Shown: positions 8,443 to 16,662 of the stretch, piece by piece | How the letters are laid out: each line of letters begins with the position of its first letter | How positions within the stretch are numbered: position 1 is the first letter of the stretch | Notes under the pieces: model-generated | Seen by the model: only the letters and a program-made list of their open reading frames with translations | Told to the model about the DNA's origin: nothing | Databases searched by the model: none | Source of the DNA: Brasilonema sp. CT11 | GTDB lineage: Bacteria; Cyanobacteriota; Cyanobacteriia; Cyanobacteriales; Nostocaceae | Length of the DNA stretch: 64,000 nt | Assembly: GCF_017982655.1 (NCBI RefSeq) | Contig: NZ_JABXYX010000020.1 | Coordinates: 1-64,000, forward strand | Direction: 5' to 3' | Made by a program: the position numbers and the translations under genes

Positions 8443-9026
8443 AATTTCTCCTGATAGTTCTCTTAAGATTTTGCACTTTATCAGTTATCAGTGTAGTGCT
8501 CCGTTGGGGCGGCAGCTTATCTCCTCCACCAGACGCTACGCGAACGGGTAAGAAGCAACAACCCGAAACGTGCCTTTCTAAAACCCCAACTTCTATAAGT
8601 TGCAAGTTTCAGTTGGGGAGTCACTCTCGTGGGCGGGGATGCCGACGCCCCAGATGTGGCGTGTTCAATCCCCGCAAGTACCTGTTAACTGATAACTGTT
8701 CACCTTATGGCGCTCCGCCACGCCTTACGGTGAGTCCAGCGCTGCGGGACGGTCTCCCTCCGCATGCGACGGGCGTTCCCGGAGGGCTATCGGGAACGCC
8801 CGTCGCCTGACGCCACATTCTACCCTGCGGGAAGGCGTTCCGCCTACAACGGGGGGAACCCCCGCACAGAAGTGGCTCCAGAGCGAAACCGTCCGAACGG
8901 TGCAAGGGTTGGGCAAACCCTACACCCTTACACCCTCCCATAACGAAGGATCTCGTTGCGTAAGTCCTGTAGGTGTGTAATAAAACTCTAACTTTCAGAC
9001 AACACATGAAATTATAAATTACTACG
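8443..9026. other. Gene-free repeat mosaic
   Basis: No gene is supported. The first part carries CACCAGACGCTACGCG at 8527-8542, repeated exactly at 10522-10537. The part from about 8700 to 8900 is GC-rich and repeats the 22-mer seen at 7832. Longer open frames on both strands here are overlapping by-products of the palindromes. Confidence 0.6.
8766..8806. repeat. Perfect 16-bp inverted repeat
   Basis: GCGACGGGCGTTCCCG (8766-8781) and its exact complement CGGGAACGCCCGTCGC (8791-8806) flank nine bases. The stem is very stable, but no T-run follows, so it looks like a dispersed palindrome rather than a terminator. Confidence 0.8.
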
Positions 9027-9125
9027 GATTAAGGGGTATGACCCATCATTTATTTATAGAATCATAAGGGGTCTAACCCATCATTTATTCATACGAAATC
9101 AGGGGTCTTACCCCACACTAATTTT
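9027..9125. repeat. Three imperfect tandem copies of a ~35-bp unit
   Basis: The block AGGGGTNTNACCC followed by an AT-rich stretch (CATCATTTATT in two copies) occurs three times, with GGGGT starting at 9033, 9068 and 9102. Each unit centres on a small GGGGT/ACCCC-type dyad. It lies immediately upstream of the tandem small-RNA candidates. Confidence 0.65.
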
Positions 9126-9176
9126 TGACATAAACAAGCACAAAAGTAGACTGTAGAGGCTTGTGAATAGCGATTC

Positions 9177-9204
9177 TTGTACTTTACTCAAGTTAAGCTA
9201 TACT
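9177..9204 (+). promoter_or_regulatory. Candidate sigma-70 promoter ahead of the tandem units
   Basis: TTGTAC (9177-9182) and TATACT (9199-9204) are separated by 16 bases, a fair match to a vegetative promoter. Transcription would start about 9211 and run into the first of two tandem units ending in terminators. It lies outside the duplicated block, so the second unit would need its own promoter. Confidence 0.4.
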
Positions 9205-9478
9205 CATAATGATTCAGCCAAAAAAGCGAGAAACTATCTGGACTGATGACCAATTTCTGTTGTATTAGGTAGTTTGCAAAAAAAATAAAAAAATTGCCAA
9301 AGTGGCAACCAAGCTATGAGTGAATCGATTAAATTAAAGAAGGTAAACGACTTCAAGGGTTTTGTTATCAGGGTGTATCACACACCATAAAGTGTGATAC
9401 ATCTTTCACAAAAATTACCCAAGAAACAGAAAGTATATCCTCAAATGATCTACTGACTAATTGTTGAGATAAATCAAT

Positions 9479-9562
9479 ATGAATAATCAAGTTTACATTT
9501 ACCGCGCCAGGAATATTCAGCCCGTACAGGCATTGTCCTTGACCTGCACATTAGCCCCCTAA
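9479..9562 (+). CDS. Possible 27-residue peptide within copy A (doubtful)
   Basis: An ATG opens 27 codons starting MNNQVYIYRARNIQPVQ and ending TLAP. No good Shine-Dalgarno sequence precedes it. In copy B the same ATG is kept but a CAG-to-TAG change stops the frame after 13 residues, while the surrounding bases remain conserved. It may be a leader peptide or simply part of a structured RNA. Confidence 0.2.
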   Translation: MNNQVYIYRARNIQPVQALSLTCTLAP

Positions 9563-9612
9563 ATCACTGGCAGTGTCTGTACATATTCCTGTCTCTTCAG
9601 CGGTAAATGGTA

Positions 9613-9661
9613 AGTGGGAGCTTTAATGGCGTTTGGTATGCCTGCTCCCACTCTTTTTTTT
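9613..9661 (+). terminator. Rho-independent terminator of copy A
   Basis: AGTGGGAGC (9613-9621) pairs perfectly with GCTCCCACT (9644-9652). A smaller GGC/GCC stem lies in the loop, and the hairpin is followed by a run of T (one C near its start). This is the strongest terminator in the region. Confidence 0.85.
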
Positions 9662-9740
9662 ATTTACTTAACTTGACTAATATGAAATAAAGAATTTTTC
9701 AAAGATAAAATCTAAAATTGTGTTGTTATTGATGAGCTTT

Positions 9741-10125
9741 CAAAAAATAAAAAAACTGCCAAAGTGGCAACTAAGCTATGAGTAAATCGATTAAATTAAA
9801 GAAGGTAAACGACTTCAAGGGTGTTGTTATCAGGGTGTATCACATACCATAAAGTGTGATACACCTTCTACCAAAAATCACCAAATAAACAGAAAGTATA
9901 TCACCAAATGATCTACTGACTAGTTGTTGAGATAAATCAATATGAATAATCAAGTTTACATTTGCCGCACCAGGAATATTTAGCCCGTACAGGCATTGTC
10001 GTTAACCTGCACATTAGCCCCCAAAATCACTGGCAGTGTCTGTACATATTCCTGTCTCTTCAGCGGTAAATGGTAAGTGGGAGCTTTAATGGCGTTTGGT
10101 ATGCCTGCTCCCACTTCTTTTTTTT
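9741..10125 (+). ncRNA. Candidate small RNA gene, tandem copy B
   Basis: This is the second unit of the tandem pair. Its GGTGTATCACA/TGTGATACACC hairpin is fully paired here, where copy A has one G-U pair, which is mild covariation-type support for RNA structure. The 3' ~100 bases and terminator are the same as in copy A. The equivalent of the small open frame is cut at 13 codons. Confidence 0.5.
10076..10125 (+). terminator. Rho-independent terminator of copy B
   Basis: The stem AGTGGGAGC/GCTCCCACT and inner loop stem are the same as in copy A, followed by a T-rich run (10115-10125). Confidence 0.85.
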
Positions 10126-10250
10126 AATAGCAGATAAGCCAAGTACAGTTAATCGAAAAGTTTTTTCCAATTGATCGAGTAAGGGAACAGCGATTATTGG
10201 GAACAGGAAATTCTGTTCCCCTTTTGTGGGAGTAACAGACTCCCACTTCC

Positions 10251-10374
10251 AATACGGTTTGGTTAAGCACTTGTTATTCACAAACAGCGAATGGGAAAAG
10301 GTTAAAGCAGAAGGGTTAAAGGAAGAGGAAAGCACCTTTGCTCCTTACCCTTTACCCCTTAACCGAACCGTATT
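10251..10374. repeat. Possible MITE: 124-bp element with 17-bp terminal inverted repeats
   Basis: AATACGGTTTGGTTAAG at the left end and CTTAACCGAACCGTATT at the right end are inverted copies with one mismatch, enclosing about 90 bases with no coding potential. No target-site duplication is obvious. Two further small hairpins lie just left of it (GGGAACAG/CTGTTCCC and GTGGGAGT/ACTCCCAC). Confidence 0.5.
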
Positions 10375-10682
10375 GCCCCCACAACTATCAAGTGGCAAGT
10401 TTTGGGTAGAGGTTTAAATCCTTACCCAAAAACTCCTGTTGCCCTTCGGGGAGAACCTCCGGTTCCGCTAGCCCCTAAGGGGGCCGGAGCTAACGCGCTC
10501 CGCCAGTCCCCCAATCTCCTGCACCAGACGCTACGCGCTCCGTGACGGAGACCGCCAAGACGGGGGCTGGTCTCACCTGTTGCCCGTTGCCTATTCCCTT
10601 TTCATTTAGCTGAAAGTATTTGTATAAACAGAAAACATAGTGCAAAATAAGCAAAATCAGACTGTGTGACGAGGTTCACAAA
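10375..10682. other. Gene-free GC-rich repeat stretch before murE
   Basis: It contains short dispersed motifs (AACCTCCGGTTCCGCTAGCC, CACCAGACGCTACGCG, CTCCGTGACGGAG) and no supported gene. Only the last ~70 bases are AT-rich and could hold the murE promoter; no clear boxes are seen. Confidence 0.5.
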
Positions 10683-12200
10683 ATGAAACTGCGGGAGTTA
10701 CTAGCGACTGTAGATGATGTTGTGCAGTTACCACAACATCCAGCAATGGATGCCGAAATCAAGAATTTAAAGACAAATTCCCATGCTTGCGTTGCGGGAG
10801 ATTTGTTTATTGGGATGCCTGGAACACGAGTTGATGGTGGGGACTTTTGGCAAAGTGCGATCGCCTCTGGTGCTGTAGCTGCAATTATTTCTCCTCAAGC
10901 AGCACAGAAACATCCACCGACACCATCTGCTTGTGTGATCAGCACTGATGACATGACAAAAGCCTGTGCCCAATTAGCAGCGACTTTCTACGACTATCCT
11001 GGACAAAAACTCAAACTTGTAGGTGTGACGGGCACAAATGGTAAAACCACAACCAGCCACCTGATTGAGTATTTTCTGCATCAAGCAAATCTGCCAACAG
11101 CTTTAATGGGCACTCTCTACACTCGTTGGCATGGTTTTGTCCAAACTGCTGCTTATACAACACCGTTTGCAGTGGAACTGCAACAGCAGCTAGCGACTGC
11201 TTTTGATGCTGGAAATGAGTACGGAGTGATGGAAGTGAGTTCCCACGCTTTGGCGCAGGGTCGAATTTTGGGTTGTCAGTTCGAGGTAGGGGTGTTTAGC
11301 AATCTTACCCAAGACCATCTGGACTTTCACCTTAATATGGAAGATTATTTTACAGCAAAAGCACTGCTGTTTAGTCCTCAATATCTTAAGGGACGGGCAA
11401 TCATTAACGCTGATGACTCCTATGGTAAGCGGTTAATAGCATCCTTAAACGCAGAGAAAGTGTGGAGTTATAGTGTTAATGATCAGACAGCTGATTTGTG
11501 GATGAGTAACCTGAGTTATGAACCAAATGGTGTCAGTGGTACATTGCATACACCAAAAGGTGAGGTTGCTTTTCGTTCACCGCTTGTTGGTCAATATAAC
11601 CTAGAAAATTTACTGGCAGCAGTAGGAGCAGTTTTACACATGGGGTTCACCCTGAGCGCAGCCGAAGGGTTAGATTTACAGTTACTCGCATCTGTTATAC
11701 CTGAGTTTCCCGGAGTTCCGGGACGGATGGAAAGAGTACAAATTCTTCCGGAGCAAGATATCAGTGTTATTGTGGATTATGCCCACACACCAGATAGTTT
11801 GGAGAATTTGCTCAAAGCAACGCGCCCGTTTATTCCAGGGAAAATGATTTGCGTGTTTGGGTGTGGAGGCGATCGCGATCGCACCAAACGCCCAAAAATG
11901 GGTAAAATCGCAGCTGAATTAGCAGATGTCGCTGTGGTGACATCCGATAATCCCCGTACTGAAGATCCAGAAAGAATTTTGGACGATATTTTAGAAGGAA
12001 TTCCAGAAACAGTAAAGCCGATAGTGATAGGCGATCGCGCAACCGCCATTCGTACTGCCATATTGCAAGCACAACCTGGAGACGGCGTTTTGCTTGCCGG
12101 AAAAGGTCACGAAGACTACCAAATTCTTGGAACAGAAAAAATCCATTTTGACGACCGAGAACACGCACGAGAAGCCTTAGAAGAAAGGATGAAAAGATAA
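10683..12200 (+). CDS. murE: UDP-N-acetylmuramoyl-L-alanyl-D-glutamate--2,6-diaminopimelate ligase MurE
   Basis: This cytosolic Mur ligase adds meso-diaminopimelate to UDP-MurNAc-L-Ala-D-Glu. At 505 residues it is full length. The ATP P-loop is GVTGTNGKTTTSHL (about residues 114-127), the lysine usually carbamylated lies in DYFTAKALLF, and DNPRTEDP (422-429) is the signature of the diaminopimelate-adding type. An eight-residue segment FTLSAAEG (322-329) is encoded by a 24-bp cyanobacterial dispersed repeat lying exactly in codon phase between two conserved stretches. It is probably tolerated as a surface loop. The gene stands alone and converges with the FG-GAP gene. Confidence 0.95.
   Translation: MKLRELLATVDDVVQLPQHPAMDAEIKNLKTNSHACVAGDLFIGMPGTRVDGGDFWQSAIASGAVAAIISPQAAQKHPPTPSACVISTDDMTKACAQLAATFYDYPGQKLKLVGVTGTNGKTTTSHLIEYFLHQANLPTALMGTLYTRWHGFVQTAAYTTPFAVELQQQLATAFDAGNEYGVMEVSSHALAQGRILGCQFEVGVFSNLTQDHLDFHLNMEDYFTAKALLFSPQYLKGRAIINADDSYGKRLIASLNAEKVWSYSVNDQTADLWMSNLSYEPNGVSGTLHTPKGEVAFRSPLVGQYNLENLLAAVGAVLHMGFTLSAAEGLDLQLLASVIPEFPGVPGRMERVQILPEQDISVIVDYAHTPDSLENLLKATRPFIPGKMICVFGCGGDRDRTKRPKMGKIAAELADVAVVTSDNPRTEDPERILDDILEGIPETVKPIVIGDRATAIRTAILQAQPGDGVLLAGKGHEDYQILGTEKIHFDDREHAREALEERMKR
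11646..11669 (+). repeat. Dispersed repeat inserted in frame within murE
   Basis: TTCACCCTGAGCGCAGCCGA plus AGGG resembles the common cyanobacterial CCCTGAGCGNAGNCGAAGGG element. It occupies exactly eight codons, so the reading frame of murE is preserved. Confidence 0.6.
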
Positions 12201-12240
12201 AAAAAACATGCACGCAGATGATAACTCCATCATCTACGTG
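12199..12240 (-). terminator. Terminator of the first FG-GAP gene
   Basis: On the minus strand CACGTAGATGA pairs with TCATCTGCGTG (one G-U pair), then four bases and eight T residues follow. It sits between the convergent murE and FG-GAP genes and fits the latter. Confidence 0.75.
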
Positions 12241-12273
12241 TATATTGTTTATAATCTGCATCACCACAAATTT

Positions 12274-13491
12274 CTAGAAAACAGACCACTCAACCGGAAC
12301 AGTATCTGTAGAAGATCCAGAAACTGTTGTACCATTCATTTGCCAAATACTATTCTCACCAGTGTCGTATCTACGCCAAAAGATGTCACTCTTGCCATCA
12401 CCATTGTAATCGCCAATGCTGGGTTGCCAAGCTGGATCAGTTGCGGGCAGAAAAGCTGCAGTCTCAACGGATGTGCCATCCATCAACCAAGCAGTGTTTT
12501 CACCAGTTTGAGCATTATGCCACAAGATGTCACTCTTGCCGTCACCGTTGAAATCACCAATACTAGATTTCCAGGAAGAATCTTTCTTGTCCAGAGAACC
12601 TGAAGTGACGAAAATACCATTCATCAGCCAAACAGCATTTTCATCCGTTTGATTATTGTGCCAGAGTAAGTCGGTTTTACCATCACCGTTAAAATCGCCA
12701 AGACTATAATTCCAAGACGGATCTACTTTCGATAGAGAATACGCTGATGTGTCGGTACCATTTACAAACCAAACAGTATTTTCTCCCGTTGTCTGATTAC
12801 GCCAAAAGATGTCGCTTTTGCCATTACCATCGAAATCAACAATACTGTAAGACCATTTTGAATCAGTTTTGGGCAAAAAAGCTGCAGTGGTTACTGTTGT
12901 GCCATCCATTAACCAAGTAGCATTCTCACCCGTTGCCTGATTGTGCCAGAAAAGATCGCTTCTACCATCGCCATTAAAATCAGCAATGCTAGCAGTCCAC
13001 GATGGATCGACTTTCTCCAAATTAACCGCAGAAGCTATTTTTGTGCCATCCATCAGCCAAATGGAGTTCTCACCCGTAGTCTTATTGCGCCAAAAGATGT
13101 CAGTTTTGCCATCACGGTTGAAATCGGCATAAGCAAAGTCCCAAGATGAGTCTACCTTCGGCAAGGATTCGGCTGTCGGCTTTGAGCCATCCATTAGCCA
13201 AACAGCAGTTTCACCTGTTTGAGAATTGCGCCAGAATTTGTCCGTTTTGCCATCACCGTTAAAATCGGCAACAATTCCCGTACTACTGAACAAACGATTA
13301 GGGTTGGAATTTGTTTTTGTAGTGACAGCATCTACAGGCTGCATCGAATCTTCTAGCAGTGATTGCCAAGAAGAGCGTCCAGAGCTCAAAATAGAATTCA
13401 AACCATCCGTGTTTATAAAACTATCGGAGATTGGGAGAGATTGGAGTGCACTAGTACTTCTAGAAGAGTCCAAGGTCTCAGATGCAAACAT
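12274..13491 (-). CDS. FG-GAP/VCBS-like seven-repeat protein, paralog 1
   Basis: Of 405 residues, roughly the first 75 form a Ser-rich region with no signal peptide. Seven tandem repeats of about 47 residues follow, each with a DFNGDGKTDIFW core, then TGEN..WLMDGT. The DxNxDG core is a calcium-binding-type loop as in FG-GAP beta-propeller blades, so a seven-bladed propeller is likely. Such proteins in cyanobacteria are often extracellular, but the export route is not visible here. The second copy lies downstream in coordinates, upstream in transcription, with the same architecture. Both ATGs are preceded at the same distance by AACACTAGT. Confidence 0.85.
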   Translation of the reverse strand: MFASETLDSSRSTSALQSLPISDSFINTDGLNSILSSGRSSWQSLLEDSMQPVDAVTTKTNSNPNRLFSSTGIVADFNGDGKTDKFWRNSQTGETAVWLMDGSKPTAESLPKVDSSWDFAYADFNRDGKTDIFWRNKTTGENSIWLMDGTKIASAVNLEKVDPSWTASIADFNGDGRSDLFWHNQATGENATWLMDGTTVTTAAFLPKTDSKWSYSIVDFDGNGKSDIFWRNQTTGENTVWFVNGTDTSAYSLSKVDPSWNYSLGDFNGDGKTDLLWHNNQTDENAVWLMNGIFVTSGSLDKKDSSWKSSIGDFNGDGKSDILWHNAQTGENTAWLMDGTSVETAAFLPATDPAWQPSIGDYNGDGKSDIFWRRYDTGENSIWQMNGTTVSGSSTDTVPVEWSVF

Positions 13492-13945
13492 AATGTTTGT
13501 TTATGACTAGTGTTCATTATTTTTTTAACTGTTTTTTTTCCATGTTTCTGTTAAGACATAACATCTGTTACTTTTGTTATTTGTGATCAAACTGTATTTG
13601 CCAATAACAAATATGTTGTTAATAAGACAGATGAGCGTAGTAGTTATCAATTGCGTGCAATATAGCCTCGAATTAAATAGCTATCATCGCCTACAGTGAG
13701 CCTGCCAGAAAACCAGACATATTTATACAGAAGATGCATTCTACTACTTCTATATAAAGCTGCTATAGCAGTCCTAAATCATAAGTCCTACGGGCACGCA
13801 CTCGCGTGTGTCAACAACAAGATTCCCGACTTCTTATAGAAGTCAGGAATCTGAACATTTCAGTGAAATCTCAAATAATTCGTCATTGATGACTTGCAAG
13901 AACAAATCAATTACGAATCACAAATTACGAGTTCTACAAAAATTC
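13492..13945. other. Gene-free stretch between the FG-GAP paralogs
   Basis: It is AT-rich with no supported gene. It contains the presumed promoter and leader of paralog 1 near its left end and a dispersed hairpin at 13821-13851. Confidence 0.6.
13821..13851. repeat. Dispersed hairpin, possible terminator of paralog 2
   Basis: GATTCCCGACTTCT and AGAAGTCAGGAATC form a 14-bp stem with one mismatch and a TAT loop. This hairpin type is common between cyanobacterial genes. On the minus strand a T-rich TTGTTGTTG follows, so it might help end paralog 2. Confidence 0.6.
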
Positions 13946-15190
13946 TTAGGCAGTCTGCCACGCTTTGTCAACTGTCGGTAGAGCAGATTCAGTGGGGGTA
14001 GAACCATTCATCTTCCAAACCTTGTCCTCACCTGTTTGGTAATTGCGCCAGAAGATATCGGTCTTGCCATCTCCATCAACATCGCTAATACTTGGTTTCC
14101 AAGCTGCACTTTGTGTCGGTAAAGCAGTGTCACTGACAACATTTGCACCATCCATGATCCAAGTCTTGCTCTCACCTGTCTGCTGATTATACCAAAGCAG
14201 ATCTGTCTTACCATTACCATCGAAATCAGCAACACTGGATGTCCAACCTGCACCAACAGTCGGCAAGGCAGTCTGAGAAACAACGTTTGAGCCATCCATC
14301 AGCCAGGTAGAGTTTTCACCTGTTTTATCATTACGCCAGAGGATGTCGGTTTTACCATCACCATTGAAATCTGCAAGACTAGGCTGCCAATCTGTACCAA
14401 GCGTTGGCAATGCAGTTTTAGTAACGGTGCTACCATTAGTTATCCAAAGAGTGTTTTCACCTGTTGTTTGATCACGCCATAAGGTGTCAGTTTTACCATC
14501 ACCGTTGAAATCACCAATAGTGCCTGTCCAGTTTGGATTAACCGCCTCCAAAGCAGACGAAGCCAGAACCTGTGTTCCATCCATCAGCCATACAGCATTC
14601 TCACCCGTTTTTGTATTGTGCCATCCGAGGTCGGTTTTGCCGTCACCATTGAACTCACCAGGACTGAAAGTCCAGTCTGTAGGGACATTCGCCACAGCTG
14701 CCTCAGAGGCAATTTTTGTGCCATCCATCAGCCAAATGGTGTTATCACCCGTTTTTGTATCGCGCCAGATGATGTCAGTTTTGCCGTCACCGTTGAAATC
14801 AGCAAATTTATAGTCCCAATCTGAACTCATTGTTTTCAACGCACCCTGAGAGGCAACATTTGTACCATCCATTAGCCAGATAGCGTTTTCACCAGTTTGA
14901 GGGTTACGCCAAAACTTGTCCTTCTTTCCATCACCATTAAAATCAGGAAAAATTGCTGCGCTCGTAAATATGGGATTAGGATTAGGATTAGGATTAGCAC
15001 TCTTCGGAAGGTTTATTGCTGTATCATAAGACTCTTGATCTGCATCTAATAAAGATTGTGAAGAGCCACTCAGGCTCGAAGTATTTAAAAGACCATCTTT
15101 ATCAAAACTATTTGTGGGTTGAATATTTAACGCCGTAGATTTTGTCGCTCCTAAGCTTAAAGAGCTTGAGGTATTTGGAGATTCCAACAT
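13946..15190 (-). CDS. FG-GAP/VCBS-like seven-repeat protein, paralog 2
   Basis: The 414-residue protein has the same design as its neighbour: a Ser-rich N-terminal region without a signal peptide, a short PNPNPNPNP linker (about residues 65-73), then seven repeats with FNGDGKTD-type calcium loops and TGEN..WLMDG. Repeats within this protein are more alike in DNA than those of paralog 1, which suggests more recent internal homogenisation. The shared N-terminal plan and leader indicate a local gene duplication. The role is unknown; adhesion or extracellular display is a family-level guess. Confidence 0.85.
   Translation of the reverse strand: MLESPNTSSSLSLGATKSTALNIQPTNSFDKDGLLNTSSLSGSSQSLLDADQESYDTAINLPKSANPNPNPNPIFTSAAIFPDFNGDGKKDKFWRNPQTGENAIWLMDGTNVASQGALKTMSSDWDYKFADFNGDGKTDIIWRDTKTGDNTIWLMDGTKIASEAAVANVPTDWTFSPGEFNGDGKTDLGWHNTKTGENAVWLMDGTQVLASSALEAVNPNWTGTIGDFNGDGKTDTLWRDQTTGENTLWITNGSTVTKTALPTLGTDWQPSLADFNGDGKTDILWRNDKTGENSTWLMDGSNVVSQTALPTVGAGWTSSVADFDGNGKTDLLWYNQQTGESKTWIMDGANVVSDTALPTQSAAWKPSISDVDGDGKTDIFWRNYQTGEDKVWKMNGSTPTESALPTVDKAWQTA
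14973..14996. repeat. (GGATTA)4 microsatellite within a coding region
   Basis: Four perfect hexamers encode the Asn-Pro dipeptide linker of FG-GAP paralog 2. Because the unit is a multiple of three, slippage would lengthen or shorten the linker without a frameshift. Confidence 0.9.
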
Positions 15191-15552
15191 GGTGTTTATC
15201 TATCACTAGTGTTGATCAATGTTTTAACGCCTTTTTTTATTTCGTTTTGTCATGATTTAACAAAAATGATGTTTTAATTCTGTTTTTTTCATACTTTGTT
15301 TAATCCGTGAGCATTATAAGAAAATACGACATTCAAACTGTTATTTAATAACAGTTTAAATATTTTATAAAATAGTTATTAGCCCTGAATCACTACTCAT
15401 GAGTTTTTTTGTACACACTTGATTTTTGAACTGAACTCAGTACACTTAAGCATTAAGCGTCTCTACTTTGTGATTCACACTCATCAAATCGGATTGCTAT
15501 AGCAGCGGATAAATAGAAAATCAGGATTGCATGCTACCTCTGTAAAAGATAA
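15191..15552. other. Gene-free AT-rich stretch upstream of FG-GAP paralog 2
   Basis: No open frame or RNA gene is supported. It holds the presumed promoter and leader of paralog 2, with AACACTAGT on the minus strand fourteen bases before its ATG. Confidence 0.5.
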
Positions 15553-15579
15553 TAAAAAAAAAGTAGTAGTTCTAACTAC
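15553..15579 (-). terminator. Terminator of the galU-like gene
   Basis: On the minus strand a short GTAGT/ACTAC hairpin is followed by a run of about nine T residues. It is about 85 bp beyond the stop of the galU-like gene, ending the polysaccharide transcription unit. Confidence 0.55.
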
Positions 15580-15663
15580 CATTTCTTAGTATTTTTTATT
15601 TAAAAAATTCCTTTTTTGCCAAACAATAGTGATGGCTTCAGTGCACTCATTTACGATAGTGGT

Positions 15664-16548
15664 CTAAATTCTAAAATCAATTATTGTCTGCCGATACGCA
15701 TCTGGCAATCCCGTGTCAAAGCACTTTCCTTTGACAACATATCCTGTCATTCCTTCTTGTTGACGCACTTTATCCAGACAGGATGTTAACTGAAATTCCC
15801 CTCTTTCCCGAAAATTTTGATGAATATGTTCTTCCAAAAAGTCAAATATTTTCGGTGTCAGTACATACAACCCAAAAATACAGAGAAACTCATCATCTGG
15901 CATTCCCTCTACACGCAGATGTTGACGAGCATAATCAATAGAAGGTTTTTCATAAACTTGCGTGAGTAAAAGAAGGGAGTTAAATAAGTGCCAAACTCCT
16001 GTCACACAGCCAGCTTTATGAATAATTTCTGCTGACATGACACTCAACCCAACAACGCTTTGATTGACTTGTCTGTAAACATCTAGAACTTGACTCGTGC
16101 AAGATTTCTCAGCATCTGATGAGTAAATATGGTCACCTAACATCAGCAAAAATGGCTCATCTTTCACCCATTTCTTAGCACAAAAAACAGCATGACCATA
16201 GCCTTCTTGTTCTTCCTGCGTCAAAATTGTGATTCTGCTGCCTAATTCTTGAAGATATTTGCTGTATTCTTGATTTTGGGGTGAAAGTTTGTCGAAAAGT
16301 TCTTTTTTAGGTGGACTTTTAAAAAACTCTGCAAAAATTTCTTTGTCTGGTGGTTGCACCACAATCCCAACTTCTTCGATTCCTGCACTCATAGCTTCTT
16401 CAACAATTGCCAGAATCACAGGTTTCGCCCTGTCATCTTTATCAATAATGGGGAAAAGTTCTTTTTTTACAACTTTAGTCGCTGGAAACAACCGAGTCCC
16501 AAAACCAGCGGCTGGAATCACGGCTTTTCTTACTTTATTTTGTTGCAT
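15664..16548 (-). CDS. UTP--glucose-1-phosphate uridylyltransferase-like nucleotidyltransferase
   Basis: This 294-residue GalU-type enzyme would make UDP-glucose from UTP and glucose-1-phosphate. It has the signature PAAGFGTRLFPATKVVKKEL, the acceptor-site block EEQEGYGHAVFCAKK, the catalytic LMLGDHIY and a later VYEKPS segment. Length is normal for GalU. It lies at the 3' end of the sugar-nucleotide and glycosyltransferase genes on the same strand, which supports a role in surface polysaccharide supply. Activity towards another sugar phosphate cannot be excluded. Confidence 0.85.
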   Translation of the reverse strand: MQQNKVRKAVIPAAGFGTRLFPATKVVKKELFPIIDKDDRAKPVILAIVEEAMSAGIEEVGIVVQPPDKEIFAEFFKSPPKKELFDKLSPQNQEYSKYLQELGSRITILTQEEQEGYGHAVFCAKKWVKDEPFLLMLGDHIYSSDAEKSCTSQVLDVYRQVNQSVVGLSVMSAEIIHKAGCVTGVWHLFNSLLLLTQVYEKPSIDYARQHLRVEGMPDDEFLCIFGLYVLTPKIFDFLEEHIHQNFRERGEFQLTSCLDKVRQQEGMTGYVVKGKCFDTGLPDAYRQTIIDFRI

Positions 16549-16662
16549 AAATCGTCAGTTTTAAAGATTGCATCTGTATCAAATTATATTCAATGATTTC
16601 AATAACTTTTTGTTGACTCCCACCCAGGCATGGTACACCCAACTAAATAAAGAATGTAATCT

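Larger units (their letters stand above)
9276..9661 (+). ncRNA. Candidate small RNA gene, tandem copy A
   Basis: This ~386-bp unit is followed 79 bp later by a second copy that is clearly homologous throughout. Conserved structure includes TTGCCA/TGGCAA, a hairpin GTATCACAC/GTGTGATAC, a CACTGGCAGTG dyad and a 3' hairpin with T-run. The last ~100 bases before the terminator are identical between copies, while the small open frame is not kept intact in copy B; this favours RNA function. I do not recognise a known family such as 6S, tmRNA, Yfr1 or NsiR1. The 5' end is undetermined; it may start well inside the unit. Confidence 0.5.

Noticed and set aside
8496-9007. Overlapping open frames on both strands (60-105 codons)
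   Set aside because: They lie in GC-rich palindromic repeats, have no ribosome-binding sites or domains, and mirror each other on opposite strands.
9479-9562. 27-residue peptide considered as a RiPP precursor
   Set aside because: The frame is not preserved in the sister copy and no modifying enzymes are adjacent.
9276-10125. Tandem units considered as a CRISPR array or NsiR1-type RNA array
   Set aside because: There are only two copies, each ~386 bp, with no short regular repeats and spacers and no cas genes nearby. The units are much longer than NsiR1 repeats.
10060-10335. Minus-strand 91-codon frame
   Set aside because: It runs through the terminator of small-RNA copy B and the inverted-repeat element; no homology or start signal.
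12208-15190. Several plus-strand frames opposite the FG-GAP genes
   Set aside because: They are antisense shadows produced by the regular repeat codons of the two FG-GAP proteins.
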